The position numbers and the translations under genes were made by a program. The notes under the pieces were generated by a model, which had not been told where the DNA came from, searched no databases, and was given only the letters and a program-made list of their open reading frames with translations. A stretch of DNA of 64,000 bases from Thiohalorhabdus sp. Cl-TMA (GTDB lineage: Bacteria > Pseudomonadota > Gammaproteobacteria > Thiohalorhabdales > Thiohalorhabdaceae): positions 1-64,000 of the forward strand of contig NZ_JBGUAW010000013.1 of NCBI RefSeq assembly GCF_041821045.1, written 5' to 3'. Positions 50,645 to 60,200 of the stretch are shown one piece after another (positions within the stretch are counted from its first letter, which is position 1; every line of letters begins with the position of its first letter).

Positions 50645-51160
50645 CTAATACCCCAGTGCCAGAATCCGGTACATCTCCATCAGGTGACGCACGTCGGCCT
50701 CGGCGCGGTGCCGTTGCCAACCGGCGGCCTGGATACGTGCCCAGGCTTCGGCCTCCGCGGACTCGTAGCGTTCTTCGGCGCCCTCCGGGAGCAGGGCGTT
50801 CCAGAGCGGCCCCGCGTCGAGAAGCCCGAAGGCCTGCTCCCAATCCGGGTCGGCAAAGAGTTCGGCGAGCCACAGACCGTCGAAGTGGACAGCGGTGCAG
50901 TACGCGGTGCGTCCCGCCAGGGCCTCGTTCAGGCGCCGCGCCACCTGGTCGGGGGGTTCGCCATTCACGGCCAGGTGGTCCCGGCTGAGCCCGTGCATCT
51001 GGTGGGCCACCGGGTCGATGGGCTCGGCCCATTCCGGGATCCCGGTCGGATCGATCAGGTGGGCCGCCACCACGCCGGTCTCCGTGTTCCCCCAGGCCAC
51101 CTCCAGGGGATAGCTCTCAGGGCCTAGACTGGAGGCCTCGAAGTCGAGGAAAATAGGCAT
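50645..51160 (-). CDS. DEDD-type 3'-5' exonuclease (RNase T/DnaQ-like)
   Basis: A compact exonuclease of 171 residues. ExoI is PIFLDFEASSLGPESYPLEV (Asp and Glu ligands), ExoII is in YCTAVHFDGLWLAELFADPD (FDGLW with Asp), and ExoIII is RHRAEADVRHLMEMYRIL (H-x4-D, DEDDh class). The length is at the small end of the DnaQ-like family, similar to RNase T/oligoribonuclease. It is the first gene of a unit with the nucleotidyltransferase (2-bp gap) and the ParS-domain gene. The same gene is repeated in truncated form at 49032-49121 and at 62640-62878. Its association with antitoxin-type genes suggests it is the effector nuclease of a toxin or defence module; this is an inference. Confidence 0.88.
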   Translation of the reverse strand: MPIFLDFEASSLGPESYPLEVAWGNTETGVVAAHLIDPTGIPEWAEPIDPVAHQMHGLSRDHLAVNGEPPDQVARRLNEALAGRTAYCTAVHFDGLWLAELFADPDWEQAFGLLDAGPLWNALLPEGAEERYESAEAEAWARIQAAGWQRHRAEADVRHLMEMYRILALGY

Positions 51161-51292
51161 CCTGGATCTCTGCCGGTCGGATTATCAGGCCGTAAGGATT
51201 ACCCATGATAAGAGTTTTCCCAGGAGCGATTTGAAGGATAGTTCCAAAATCCTGGCCAAGAAACCGCCCACGAGAACACTCTTCTTGGCAGC

Positions 51293-51700
51293 TTATTGAA
51301 ATATGGCCCTTCTTCGCTCTCTCATGGGCTCTGCATAGATAACGGGAAGGGACAAAGCAATTAGGCCGCCCACCCCTATTTGTATAGCGGAGGGCTCCTG
51401 AAGAGGAATATTACTTTCTACAAAATGAAGGGAGGCAATTAGCACCCCTGCCAATACCAGATCCTTGGCGATGAAAATCCCACCTCGCACCCAATAGCTT
51501 CTTGCTCCAGAGAACCGAATAAGCGCCGACAAGGGGACAATAACGCTCCATAAACCCCCGGTTGCCCCGATGGCCAAACTCCCTCCAAGCAAACCCCACC
51601 ATCCTGGGAGCTTCAAGCCCACCATCCCCCACCCAATCAACGCGAGGAATAGGAAGGTGCCTACGCGCAACAGATAAGGTTTGGAATCCAGATCAGTCAT
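51293..51700 (-). CDS. Hypothetical four-helix membrane protein
   Basis: A 135-residue integral membrane protein of unrecognised family, with hydrophobic segments at GTFLFLALIGWGMVGLKL, WGLLGGSLAIGATGGLWSVI, FIAKDLVLAGVLIASLHFV and IGVGGLIALSLPVIYA, and a basic end (MRERRRAIFQ). ATG 51700 follows a perfect AAGGAGGG SD. Base composition is noticeably less GC-rich than its neighbours, suggesting separate acquisition. Confidence 0.7.
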   Translation of the reverse strand: MTDLDSKPYLLRVGTFLFLALIGWGMVGLKLPGWWGLLGGSLAIGATGGLWSVIVPLSALIRFSGARSYWVRGGIFIAKDLVLAGVLIASLHFVESNIPLQEPSAIQIGVGGLIALSLPVIYAEPMRERRRAIFQ

Positions 51701-51939
51701 GCCAAGCCCTCCTTGGTAGGAAGCTGCTAACCGGATCAACACGGTTGGGGGAAATAACGTTTATTCGGAGCGTGCGCCATGGATTTGCCCCCTTTTTCCT
51801 CGCGAAGCAGACAAAGAGAACGACCTGAAGAACTGTCCCTGGTAATACGGGCATTCCGCAACTGATTAGACTACATAGTGGGGACTTAGCTCGCCATCAG
51901 AAACAAGAAGGTCGGGCCCGTTAACGCTTGGATGAATTT

Positions 51940-52680
51940 CTAAAACCCAATGCCCACCCTAAGACCGGCCTCGGTCGCCCGTACGCTTTCCATGGTGTAC
52001 TCGAACTTTCCGATCGTTTCGGGGGCGGTTTCCGATAGCTTGTAGGTGCGCACGAACGGCGCCAATAACAGTCCGCGGCGTCGCGCCTCCAGCGTCAGCC
52101 GGCCCTGCCACCCGGTTACCCCGGCGAAAGTGAGGGATCCCGTCGATCCCACGTCCAGGACCTCCAGCGTCTCTTCCCCCCAGAAAACAGCCCCGGCCTC
52201 GGCCGTCGTATGGACCATCCAGGCCCCCATTCTTCCGGACATGGTTAGCCCCAGCGGCATGTAGCCGGCCCGACTGGTGCGCCGGCCTCCCACATCCACA
52301 TGGCGGTACCCTAATCCGGTATATACCGTCGTTCCAGCCATCTCAGTGGCGAGTAAGGCCCGGACTTCCCCCATCCGCATGCGCTCAATAGGCTCATCAG
52401 CCTCCCTCTCGTTGGTCGCACCGCCGACCAGGGCCCTAGCCGCCACCCTCAGCCGGACTTCCCGTCCAACATCCACACGAGCCCAGACGCCCGCCAAGCT
52501 GCCCCGCGACTGAATCATGTCGGCCACTTTTCCGTTGGAACCGCCCCCGGTCTGAACCTCTTGTTCGATCAGTTTGACCTTGGATTCGTGAAAGGCCACC
52601 TCCACAGCGGCGTGTCCACCGGCTTGGGCTTCGCCGGCGAGCACTGCCAGGGCGGCAAATACCATACGCCTCGTGGTCAT
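51940..52680 (-). CDS. Putative outer-membrane beta-barrel protein
   Basis: A 246-residue secreted protein. The signal peptide MVFAALAVLAGEAQAGG is followed by amphipathic strand repeats (GVWARVDVGREVRLRVAARA, GTTVYTGLGYRHVDVGGRR, TLEARRRGLLLAPFVRTYKL) and a terminal aromatic (RVGIGF), as expected for an outer-membrane barrel of eight or more strands. No catalytic motif was seen. It could be an adhesin-like or small porin-like barrel. A similar small barrel gene (54934-55395) and a large one (52869-54872) lie upstream on the same strand. Confidence 0.7.
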   Translation of the reverse strand: MTTRRMVFAALAVLAGEAQAGGHAAVEVAFHESKVKLIEQEVQTGGGSNGKVADMIQSRGSLAGVWARVDVGREVRLRVAARALVGGATNEREADEPIERMRMGEVRALLATEMAGTTVYTGLGYRHVDVGGRRTSRAGYMPLGLTMSGRMGAWMVHTTAEAGAVFWGEETLEVLDVGSTGSLTFAGVTGWQGRLTLEARRRGLLLAPFVRTYKLSETAPETIGKFEYTMESVRATEAGLRVGIGF

Positions 52681-52868
52681 GGTTTTCCTCTGGTGTATGT
52701 GAACAACGGCAGGCCAACCCGACCTCCATCGGAGCGACCATGCGTTTCCGTTTGCTGCCCTGACTCATCGCGCCCCAATCCGCGGGCGGATCGTCCGTGT
52801 TCGGGCAAGATTTCCAGGGGATGAATGGGCCCCTCGCCGGTTCCGACCCCCATGGGCTACGGGCGCAG

Positions 52869-54872
52869 CTAGAAGATCACATTCAGGCGGGCAAAGGGCC
52901 CGTGCCACAGATCGGAACGGGAGAACTCGAGGTACAGGCCATCGGCCTCCGCCTTATCCGACTGGCTTCCCCCCATATACGCCCCCAGGGCCTGGTAGCC
53001 GGCCACCAGCTGGTAGCCGAGCCCGCCGGCGTCGGCGAAGCGTTCCTGCCAGAGGTAGCCGGCCTCGAGCATGCCGTCCACGGCGAAGAACGCCTGGCTG
53101 CGTACCTTCGACAGGCCGGTCTCCTTGCGGGCCTCGGATTTCACCGCGGAGGAGATGTCGGCCGCGCCCATGCCCAGGGCGAGCTTGCCGGTGATGTAGA
53201 CCTGGTGATAATCGGTCTCGTAGCGGCGGGCGTAGGCCATGGGGTCGTAGCCGGCCGCCAGGGCCAGCTTCTGGATGCCGAACTCCGGATCGAAGGCCGA
53301 GTAGACGATGTTCTTGCCCGGACCGCTGAAGCCTACCGCCGAGGGCATCTGGTAGGTGGTGTACTCCAGCCCCCACAACCAGCCCCGTTCCAGGGTCTGG
53401 TAGACCCCGAACTGGCTGTAGTCCACCTTGAAGGCCTGGAACGTGGTCGCCGCCTGGTCGGGCCGGTCCACCTTCGCCACCCCCTCGGTGGCGGTCCGCC
53501 GGAAGCGGATCCGCAGCCCGGAAGAGCGCGAGAACAGGCTCTGGAAATCCAGGGTACCGATCAGATACTCGGAGGCCTCGCGCCCCGCGGTGCCGGCCCC
53601 GCCGGCGGCATCCCGGGCCTGGTCCTTGAGGTAGATTAGCCCCAGGCGGGTCTCGCCGAATCGGGCCTGGAATTGCCCGGAATAAAGCAGGCTGGGCTCG
53701 ATCCGATAGTCCACGTTCAGGAAGGTCCGGTCCCCCTCGCTGACCTCGGAGTGCGCTTCCCAATTCAGCCGCTGGATGCCGCCCCCCACCTTGAGCGTGG
53801 TCCACCGCTCCCCCTCGCTGAACACACCGGTCGTCGGCGTGGTGAGGTTGGCGAGGTCTTTGCGCGGGACGGTGATCGCCACCCGCTCGCCGTGGGTGCT
53901 GTCGGTGGCGAGGACCAGGTATGCTTCCTCGCCCCGGGGGAAGACCTCCGGATCGAAGCCCACGTTGCGCTCGGTGGACAGGTAGAGGGCGCCGTTTTGG
54001 GGCGGCTCCATTCCGGGGCCAGCCTGCGCCAGGTAGACGCCCTTGTTGCTAGGGCTGACGTAGCGGTACACGGCGCCCACCACGGTGCCGTCCGCGAGCG
54101 GGTGGGCGGCCAGGACTCCGTTGCGGTCCCCGTGCTTGGCCAGCCGCACCCCCGACCGCGACCAGCCCTCCGCAGCATGGCCGAGCCAAACGGTGCCGGA
54201 GCGATCCACGCCGATCATGCCCAACCGCCCGTCGAGGTCGTTCTCGATGCGGCCGTGGGTGAGCGGGGCGGGGGCCTTGGGCTTCCAGCCCGGCAGCCGG
54301 CGGCCGTCCTGGCCGATGGGCATCAGCCCTTCACTGGTGAGGGCCAGCAGCTGCCCCTGCCGGCTGATGTGCAGGTCCAGCAGCACCGGGCGGTTCGCCT
54401 GCTCCTCGGAGAGCAGCACCTTGTCCAGCAGACGGGTCGCCGCGTTGCCTTTCCGCAGGAAATGCGCCTGGAAGCCCGGGGCCACATCCGCCACCTTGCC
54501 CCCCTGGTCATAGAGGGTGTACTGGGTGTCGCAATAGTCCCCGCAGTCGTGGCTGACCAGGGCGAAGGCCCGGTCCCGGTAGCGCGCCCGGGCCCGGCCG
54601 GAGACCGTCGTTTCCGTTCCGAAGCGCCGCAGCACCTCCCCGGCGCCATTCTTCACGGCCGGGTAGCAGGTCCGGTTTTCGCCTTCGCCAAGGCATGTTT
54701 GATCCACCTCCACCGAGGGGGCCTCGGCCTCGTCGTAATAGGCCTCCGCCGGTAGCTCGGTGAATTCGGCGGGGAACCCCGCCAGTTCCTTGGCGGGCAC
54801 GGCCCGGGGGCCGCAAATGAGCAGGGCCAGGCCCACGGCCAGCACGGCGCGGGTAAGGTGCTTCGCGGGCAT
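52869..54872 (-). CDS. Large predicted outer-membrane protein, propeller-barrel type
   Basis: A 667-residue secreted protein. The signal peptide is RAVLAVGLALLICGPRAVPA, then a domain with four Cys (DQTCLGEGENRTCYPAV, SHDCGDYCDTQYTLYDQGG) that may form disulfides. The next 220 residues have propeller-like strand repeats (GQLLALTSEGLMPIGQDG, RLGMIGVDRSGTVWLGHA). The last half is rich in amphipathic strands and ends in an aromatic residue (FARLNVIF), as in an outer-membrane barrel. The start is ATG 54872, where the signal peptide begins; the open frame extends further upstream without protein character. It is 61 bp downstream of a small barrel gene, so the two are likely co-transcribed. Function unknown. 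Confidence 0.75.
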   Translation of the reverse strand: MPAKHLTRAVLAVGLALLICGPRAVPAKELAGFPAEFTELPAEAYYDEAEAPSVEVDQTCLGEGENRTCYPAVKNGAGEVLRRFGTETTVSGRARARYRDRAFALVSHDCGDYCDTQYTLYDQGGKVADVAPGFQAHFLRKGNAATRLLDKVLLSEEQANRPVLLDLHISRQGQLLALTSEGLMPIGQDGRRLPGWKPKAPAPLTHGRIENDLDGRLGMIGVDRSGTVWLGHAAEGWSRSGVRLAKHGDRNGVLAAHPLADGTVVGAVYRYVSPSNKGVYLAQAGPGMEPPQNGALYLSTERNVGFDPEVFPRGEEAYLVLATDSTHGERVAITVPRKDLANLTTPTTGVFSEGERWTTLKVGGGIQRLNWEAHSEVSEGDRTFLNVDYRIEPSLLYSGQFQARFGETRLGLIYLKDQARDAAGGAGTAGREASEYLIGTLDFQSLFSRSSGLRIRFRRTATEGVAKVDRPDQAATTFQAFKVDYSQFGVYQTLERGWLWGLEYTTYQMPSAVGFSGPGKNIVYSAFDPEFGIQKLALAAGYDPMAYARRYETDYHQVYITGKLALGMGAADISSAVKSEARKETGLSKVRSQAFFAVDGMLEAGYLWQERFADAGGLGYQLVAGYQALGAYMGGSQSDKAEADGLYLEFSRSDLWHGPFARLNVIF

Positions 54873-54933
54873 AGAACCAACCTGGGTTGCGGGCGAGGGG
54901 GAATTCGCGCAGTCCCGACTCGGGGGTGCCACG

Positions 54934-55395
54934 TCAGGGATGGAGGCGGACCTGGGCCAGCCAGGCGCCGCGGGCGGCCTCCCTGTCGAGGTGCTCGTCC
55001 CCCGTTCGCTCGAGGGCGACCTCCACCCCGGGTCCGGCACCGGGGAGGTCCACGGCCAGTCCCAGGCCGAGGCGCCCGGTACGCGCCTGGACGCCGCCGA
55101 CCAGGTAGCGCTTGCCCAGCGCATAGGCGCGCCACGTCCCGGAAGCCGAACCGACTCCAAGGGACACCTGGGGAGCGAGGAAGAATTCGGCGAGCTGCCC
55201 GGTGCCGGAGCCGAAGTGGACCTCCAGGCCGCCGTTCAGCCCCCCGCTCCGGGAGATCTTGCCGGCGTTGACGAAAACCTGGTTCCCGGGTCCCGGGCCG
55301 CTACCGCCTCCGACCCCGAGGACACCACTCGCCAAAGCGGTTGTCGGACCAAGCACAAGCAGCCCGATGGCTAGCAGCCAGCCGATTTTGCGCAT
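54934..55395 (-). CDS. Small secreted beta-rich protein
   Basis: A 153-residue secreted protein with signal peptide KIGWLLAIGLLVLGPTTALA, then a Gly-rich region and amphipathic strands (LNGGLEVHFGSGTGQLAEFF, TWRAYALGKRYLVGGVQART) consistent with a small barrel or a periplasmic lid. It is the first gene of a probable operon with the 667-residue outer-membrane protein. About 330 bp separate its start from copy B of the Rpn-like gene on the other strand. Confidence 0.7.
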   Translation of the reverse strand: MRKIGWLLAIGLLVLGPTTALASGVLGVGGGSGPGPGNQVFVNAGKISRSGGLNGGLEVHFGSGTGQLAEFFLAPQVSLGVGSASGTWRAYALGKRYLVGGVQARTGRLGLGLAVDLPGAGPGVEVALERTGDEHLDREAARGAWLAQVRLHP

Positions 55396-55723
55396 GCATG
55401 CTCCCGGGGTTTGCACGGTGCTTCGAAGGGGCTGGGAAGGATACCAGGACAAAGCGGGGACAGTCCTCCTATCGGCCAGGCTATCGGAGCCACGGGCTTT
55501 GCGTCCCCTCACAAGCCGGACACCGCTCCCCACAGAGCCCCCATGGGCGCCCAAATGGCGGCAGCAAAATCGCGCCTGCGGACAAAAGTCGAATGGAGGA
55601 GACATCCGGAAACCGTTAGTCCGGGCACCCGGTTGTCCCGCCCTTGCGGCCCGGGCCGAGATCGGCAACAATGGAAACGTTCTCTTTTCGTTTTCATCGC
55701 GTACCCTCGAGGCCCCCTGCCCC
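55396..55723. other. Divergent intergenic region
   Basis: About 330 bp between the small barrel gene and copy B of the Rpn-like gene. Its right end (from about 55639) belongs to the dispersed repeat. No additional gene was recognised. Confidence 0.4.
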
Positions 55724-56671
55724 ATGGACCACGATCAGAACTTCAAGAACCTGATCCTCGACTACCCGGAGCAGGCCCTGGCCTTTTTCGCTCCGGAGGA
55801 GGCCGCAGGCCTGGACGGCGAGGCCCGCGTCCTGCCCATTCGCCAGGAGCAGATCAAGGACCGCCTGAGCGACCGCTTCCGGGCGCTCGACATCCCGCTG
55901 CTGGTGGAATGGCCGGACGGCCGGCGGGCCCTGTTGCTGTTCGTCGTCGAGGAGGAGACCGATCCGCGGCGCTTCTCGCCGCACCGCCTGGCTCGCTACT
56001 GCCTGGACCTCGCCGAGCTGTTCGAGACGGACCGGGTCGTGCCTGTGGTGGTCTTCTTGCAGCCGGGGGAGCGGGCGGGGCCCCTTCGCCTCGGTGGGGA
56101 CCGGCATACCTACCTGGACTTTCGCTACCTGGCCTGCCCCCTGGCCGAGCTCCCCTTCGAGCGGTTCCGTGCCAGCGACAACCTGGTGGCCCGGCTGAAC
56201 CTGCCGAATATGGCCTACCCCGCCACTGCCAAGCTCTCCGTCTACCACGCGGCCTTCCAGGGCCTGCTGCAGCTGGAGCCCGATCCCGACCGCCAGGCCA
56301 AGTATCTGGATTTCGTGGACCTGTATGCGGCACTTACCCCCGAAGAACTGGCAGAATACCGGCAGCACTATCCCGAGGAGGTGGAAGCCATGACCACGTT
56401 CGCCGAGCGGCATCGCAAGGAAGGCCTCGAACAGGGCCTCGAACAGGGCCTCGAGCAAGGCCTCGAACAGGGGATTGAACAAGGTATCGAGCAGGGCATG
56501 AAGAAGGGGGAGCGCGCCGTGCTACTGCGCCTCATCGAGCGCAAGTTCGGCCCGGAGGCGGCCGCCGCCCACCGGACCCGCATCGAGCACGCGGACCCCG
56601 ATACCCTGCTCGCCTGGTCGGACAACCTCCTCACCGCGGATTCGGTGGAAGAGGTCTTCCAGAGCACTTAA
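55639..56671 (+). repeat. 1-kb dispersed direct repeat, copy B
   Basis: Same orientation as copy A (35942-36967) and near-identical over the whole gene and its upstream leader. It could recombine with copy A to delete or duplicate the 19.7 kb between them. The 3' part is duplicated once more in tandem at 56719-57012. Confidence 0.85.
55724..56671 (+). CDS. Rpn family (YhgA-like) putative nuclease with DUF4351, copy B
   Basis: A 315-residue paralogue of the gene at 36023-36967, differing at only scattered positions (for example LLVEWPDGRRALLLFVVEEE instead of LLGEWPDGQRALLLFVIEEE). It has the same GLEQ x4 / GIEQ x2 repeat helix and the same DUF4351 end (PDTLLAWSDNLLTADSVEEV). The ATG at 55724 is conserved with copy A. 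The gene is intact. Its presence twice within 20 kb, plus a third partial copy directly downstream, marks this family as actively duplicating here. Confidence 0.88.
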   Translation: MDHDQNFKNLILDYPEQALAFFAPEEAAGLDGEARVLPIRQEQIKDRLSDRFRALDIPLLVEWPDGRRALLLFVVEEETDPRRFSPHRLARYCLDLAELFETDRVVPVVVFLQPGERAGPLRLGGDRHTYLDFRYLACPLAELPFERFRASDNLVARLNLPNMAYPATAKLSVYHAAFQGLLQLEPDPDRQAKYLDFVDLYAALTPEELAEYRQHYPEEVEAMTTFAERHRKEGLEQGLEQGLEQGLEQGIEQGIEQGMKKGERAVLLRLIERKFGPEAAAAHRTRIEHADPDTLLAWSDNLLTADSVEEVFQST

Positions 56672-56709
56672 CGGGAATTCGCGGACCCAGAGGCCCCGCG
56701 CCCCCACCC

Positions 56710-57027
56710 GTGGAGTCGGCGGAATACCGGCAGCACTACCCCGAGGAGGTGGAAGCCATGACCACGTTCGCCGAGCGGCATCGCAAGGAAGGCCTCGAAC
56801 AGGGCCTCGAGCAAGGCCTCGAACAGGGGATTGAACAAGGTATCGAGCAGGGCATGAAGAAGGGGGAGCGCGCCGTGCTACTGCGCCTCATCGAGCGCAA
56901 GTTCGGCCCGGAGGCGGCCGCCGCCCACCGGACCCGCATCGAGCACGCGGACCCCGATACCCTGCTCGCCTGGTCGGACAACCTCCTTACTGCGGATTCG
57001 GTGGAGGAGGTATTCAAAGGGATGTAA
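56710..57027 (+). pseudogene. Tandem 3' fragment of the Rpn-like gene
   Basis: A partial copy starting at EYRQHYPEEVEAMTTFAERH and running through the repeat helix to the DUF4351 end (VEEVFKGM). It lacks the N-terminal nuclease-like half. It has three GLEQ units where the full copies have four, a 12-bp contraction. A GTG at 56710 leaves it open-ended as a 105-residue frame, but it is best regarded as a duplicated fragment of copy B. Confidence 0.8.
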
Positions 57028-57252
57028 CCGTCTTCGCTTCTTCTTACTGCTTTCGGCTTCCACCCAGACTTCGCTCCCAACCCATGCAAAACCTCCCTCG
57101 AGCATCTTGGCCCACGCAATACCTCTGCATTGCGCAAAAGCGGTATCATTTCGGGAGAGGACGAGAACCACACACGTCCCCCCGAGTCGCGGGTGAAACC
57201 CGATTCAAGGGGTACACCGCCGCTCTTTTTTCAGGCTTCGCCGGGCTCGGGA

Positions 57253-60200
57253 TCAATTCGCCGCGGGACCGGTCCAGCCCAGAATAGCCGCAGCTATACG
57301 TCGCTCCGGTGGCTCCTTCTCGGGAACCGTCCGGAAGGCCGCAAGCGCCCGAGGACCAAGCTCGGCCTCCTGGGCAATAAGATCGTCGCGAATGTCGGCA
57401 AGAAGCAATGGGCGGGCGCGCCTGGGCTCCCCGAGCCGGCGGTACCAAACGGGGCGGACCAGCTCAAGCCACCGGGTGGCCACAATCTCCCAGTCGGGGC
57501 TTCGGTTCCCATCCGGCCGTTCCAGGACATCGCGTACCGCTCGATAAGCCTCCAGAGCCGGTTGGTCCCGCCGGCTTGATGCAGCTCGTTCAAATCCAGC
57601 GAGCACCGCCCCCATTTCGGTCAAGGCCCGCTGCTTCTTGCGGGGAAGCAATCCGCGCTCCGCTTCGGCCAGCCGGTCAACAAAGCGACCGAGGGTCTCG
57701 GCAGCGGATTGGTCAAGCGCCATGCTGCCAGTATCCGATGCCAGCCGGCGTCGTAAGCCATCACTGACCGCCTCCAGGGTGGTCTGGGGCTCCTCGTCGA
57801 GGCTGGGCAGGAGGATCCACCGTGGGGCTCGCTCCCCGCTTCCGGCCAGGCAAAAGAACGCCCAGGGGGTATCGGTCGGAACCACGCTCACTCGCGCCAT
57901 TACCCGGGCACTAACCGTCCGATAGTGTTCATAGGTGGCCGCGTCCACCAAGGCCTGCGGGCCTTCAACCAAGCCACGCACCGACTCGAAGGCGTCCTCC
58001 ACCTGTCCCGTTTCCGCGAAACGGGCGGCCTTTTCGTATTCGGTAATAAGGGTCTCGGTAGGTACCGACTCGCCGCTAGTCCGCTGCAGGGCCTCGGGAA
58101 GGGGCAAGTTGGAGCCGAGCAGCTGATCTACTGCGGCGTGGCGCTGCACGAAACGCTCGTCGGCGGTCAGCGCGAAGGCGGGATCGTCCCGAGGCCACCA
58201 CACCTCAATGCGGGGATGGGGACTATCCATACGGTCGACACGGCCGGTGCGCTGCTCGGCCACCCGCACAACCGACGGCATATCGAGGTGCACCAGCGCG
58301 GAGGCGGCTTGCAGGTTTGCACCTTCAGCGAGGCTGTCGGAGCATAAAGCGATTCCCTCCTGCCCTTCCCTGCCGGGCCGAAACCCCCGCAGGACGGCTT
58401 CCCGTTCCGCTTGTCCCCCCGAGCCCGTAGCCACCCAAATCCTCGCCTCGGGATCAGCCGCCAATAGGAGCGCCCGGATATGCGCCAGGGTAATGAGCGT
58501 ACTATCGAAAGCCAGCAATCGCTCGTGATGGCGGGTCAAATTTCGCAGGTGTGCCACTTTGGCCCGCTCTCGGGCTGGTGAAAGCGCACGGGCCTCTTCC
58601 AGGATCTGCTCCAGGATATCCGCATCATGGTCACAGGCCGCCGCATGGGCCGCGGAATCCGTCAGCCAAGCCGGCGGATCTACATCCAAGTGGTTCTCAG
58701 GGGGATGACCGCGAAGCCCGCGAACGGTGGCGATTACGGCTCCGGTATCGTCGGGCTTGTGGAAGCCCTCCAGGCTGAAGGCCTCGCGGGCGACTTCGGT
58801 ACCCGCAAGATGCTCCACCAAAGCGGGCCGCGAGGAGCGCATGGCGGCCAGAATCCGGTACTGGCTGAGGCGGGACGCCGACAGCAGCCGGCTTTCCAGG
58901 TACTTGGTCGCGTCCCATCCTTGCTTCTGGAGCACCACCGGAAGCTCTAGCCGTCCGGTAAGCTGACCCACCCCGTAGAGCTGGGAGGCGAGCGCTCGAA
59001 TACGCCGAGCACCCGAACGGTCAGCCTCCACCTCGTCGAGGTCGTAGGTGCGGGGCACATGCTCCGGGAACCGGCAGGGCCGACCGGCATAGTCCCGGTA
59101 GGCGTCGGGCTCCCGATCGATGAGGGCGTTGAACATGCGCTTGGTGCGCCGGACGGTAAACTTGCGGATCTCGGCGCGTAGAGCGCCGGCTTCCTGAGGC
59201 GTGAGGCCATCCCGATTGCCTCGCGCCCGCAGCATCTGCTGGAAGGCCTCCAGGGTAACTGGTTCAAGGTTGTCGGCGCCCAGCAGATCCGCCACCCGGA
59301 TCAGATCCTGGGGGCCACGGTTAATGGGCGTCGCGGTGAACAGCAAGACATGGTCGGCCATGTGGTGCAGCAACTGGCGGGAGCGGTTGGACCCCTGGTT
59401 ATTAAAATTGTGGGCCTCATCCACGCACAATAGGCGGGATTGGCGCAGGGCCATGAGCAAGCGCTGGTGGCGTTCGCCACGGGAATGGCTCAGATGCCCA
59501 TGAGAAAAAGTGCGCAATGCGGCACCGGCGGTTAGGGCTTCTCCGTCCCATTCGGACTCCACGGCTGGCGGCCCGATCAGCACACCGCCGTCATGTCCCA
59601 AGGCCCCCGACCGAACGAGCCGATCCTGCACTGCTCGGATCAGATGGGCCCCCATGCGCGTCTTGCCCGAGCCCGTGGCGTCCGCCACCAGCACACTGCC
59701 CTGCCGATCGAGGATATACAAGGCCTGGGCGATGCCCTGCCGCTGGGCCGGCCACAAGGCCTCGAAACCGGACGGATCCATCGTTCGCAGCAGTGCCTGT
59801 GCCCAGCCTCCCTCGAGCAGCTCCGCAGCCGCCCGCGCCAGCGCCTCCTGCCAATCCACCACCTGCAGCAGGCGATCCAGGAGCTCGAGTAAGCGCTCAT
59901 CGAAAGGGGTCCCCAGCGCCCAATAGTTCTCACCGATCTCCCGGGCTTCCCGATAACGGCGGGCTTCGCCGGAGCGGGTAAAGCGGGCATTGGCCTCCCA
60001 CTGCCGGACGAGGCCGCTGGCGGAGAAATTGCTTGAGCCCAGGATTGCCGCATCGTCACCGATGTAGAGCTTGGCGTGGAGCTGACGGCGATCCCCGGCC
60101 AGGTAGCGGGTAGTGATACAGCCCGTGCGCAGCCGTTCCCGGAAAGCGAGAAGCCGGGCCGAAAGCCGCAGGGAGATGCCCCGTTCCAACCAGTAGCGCT

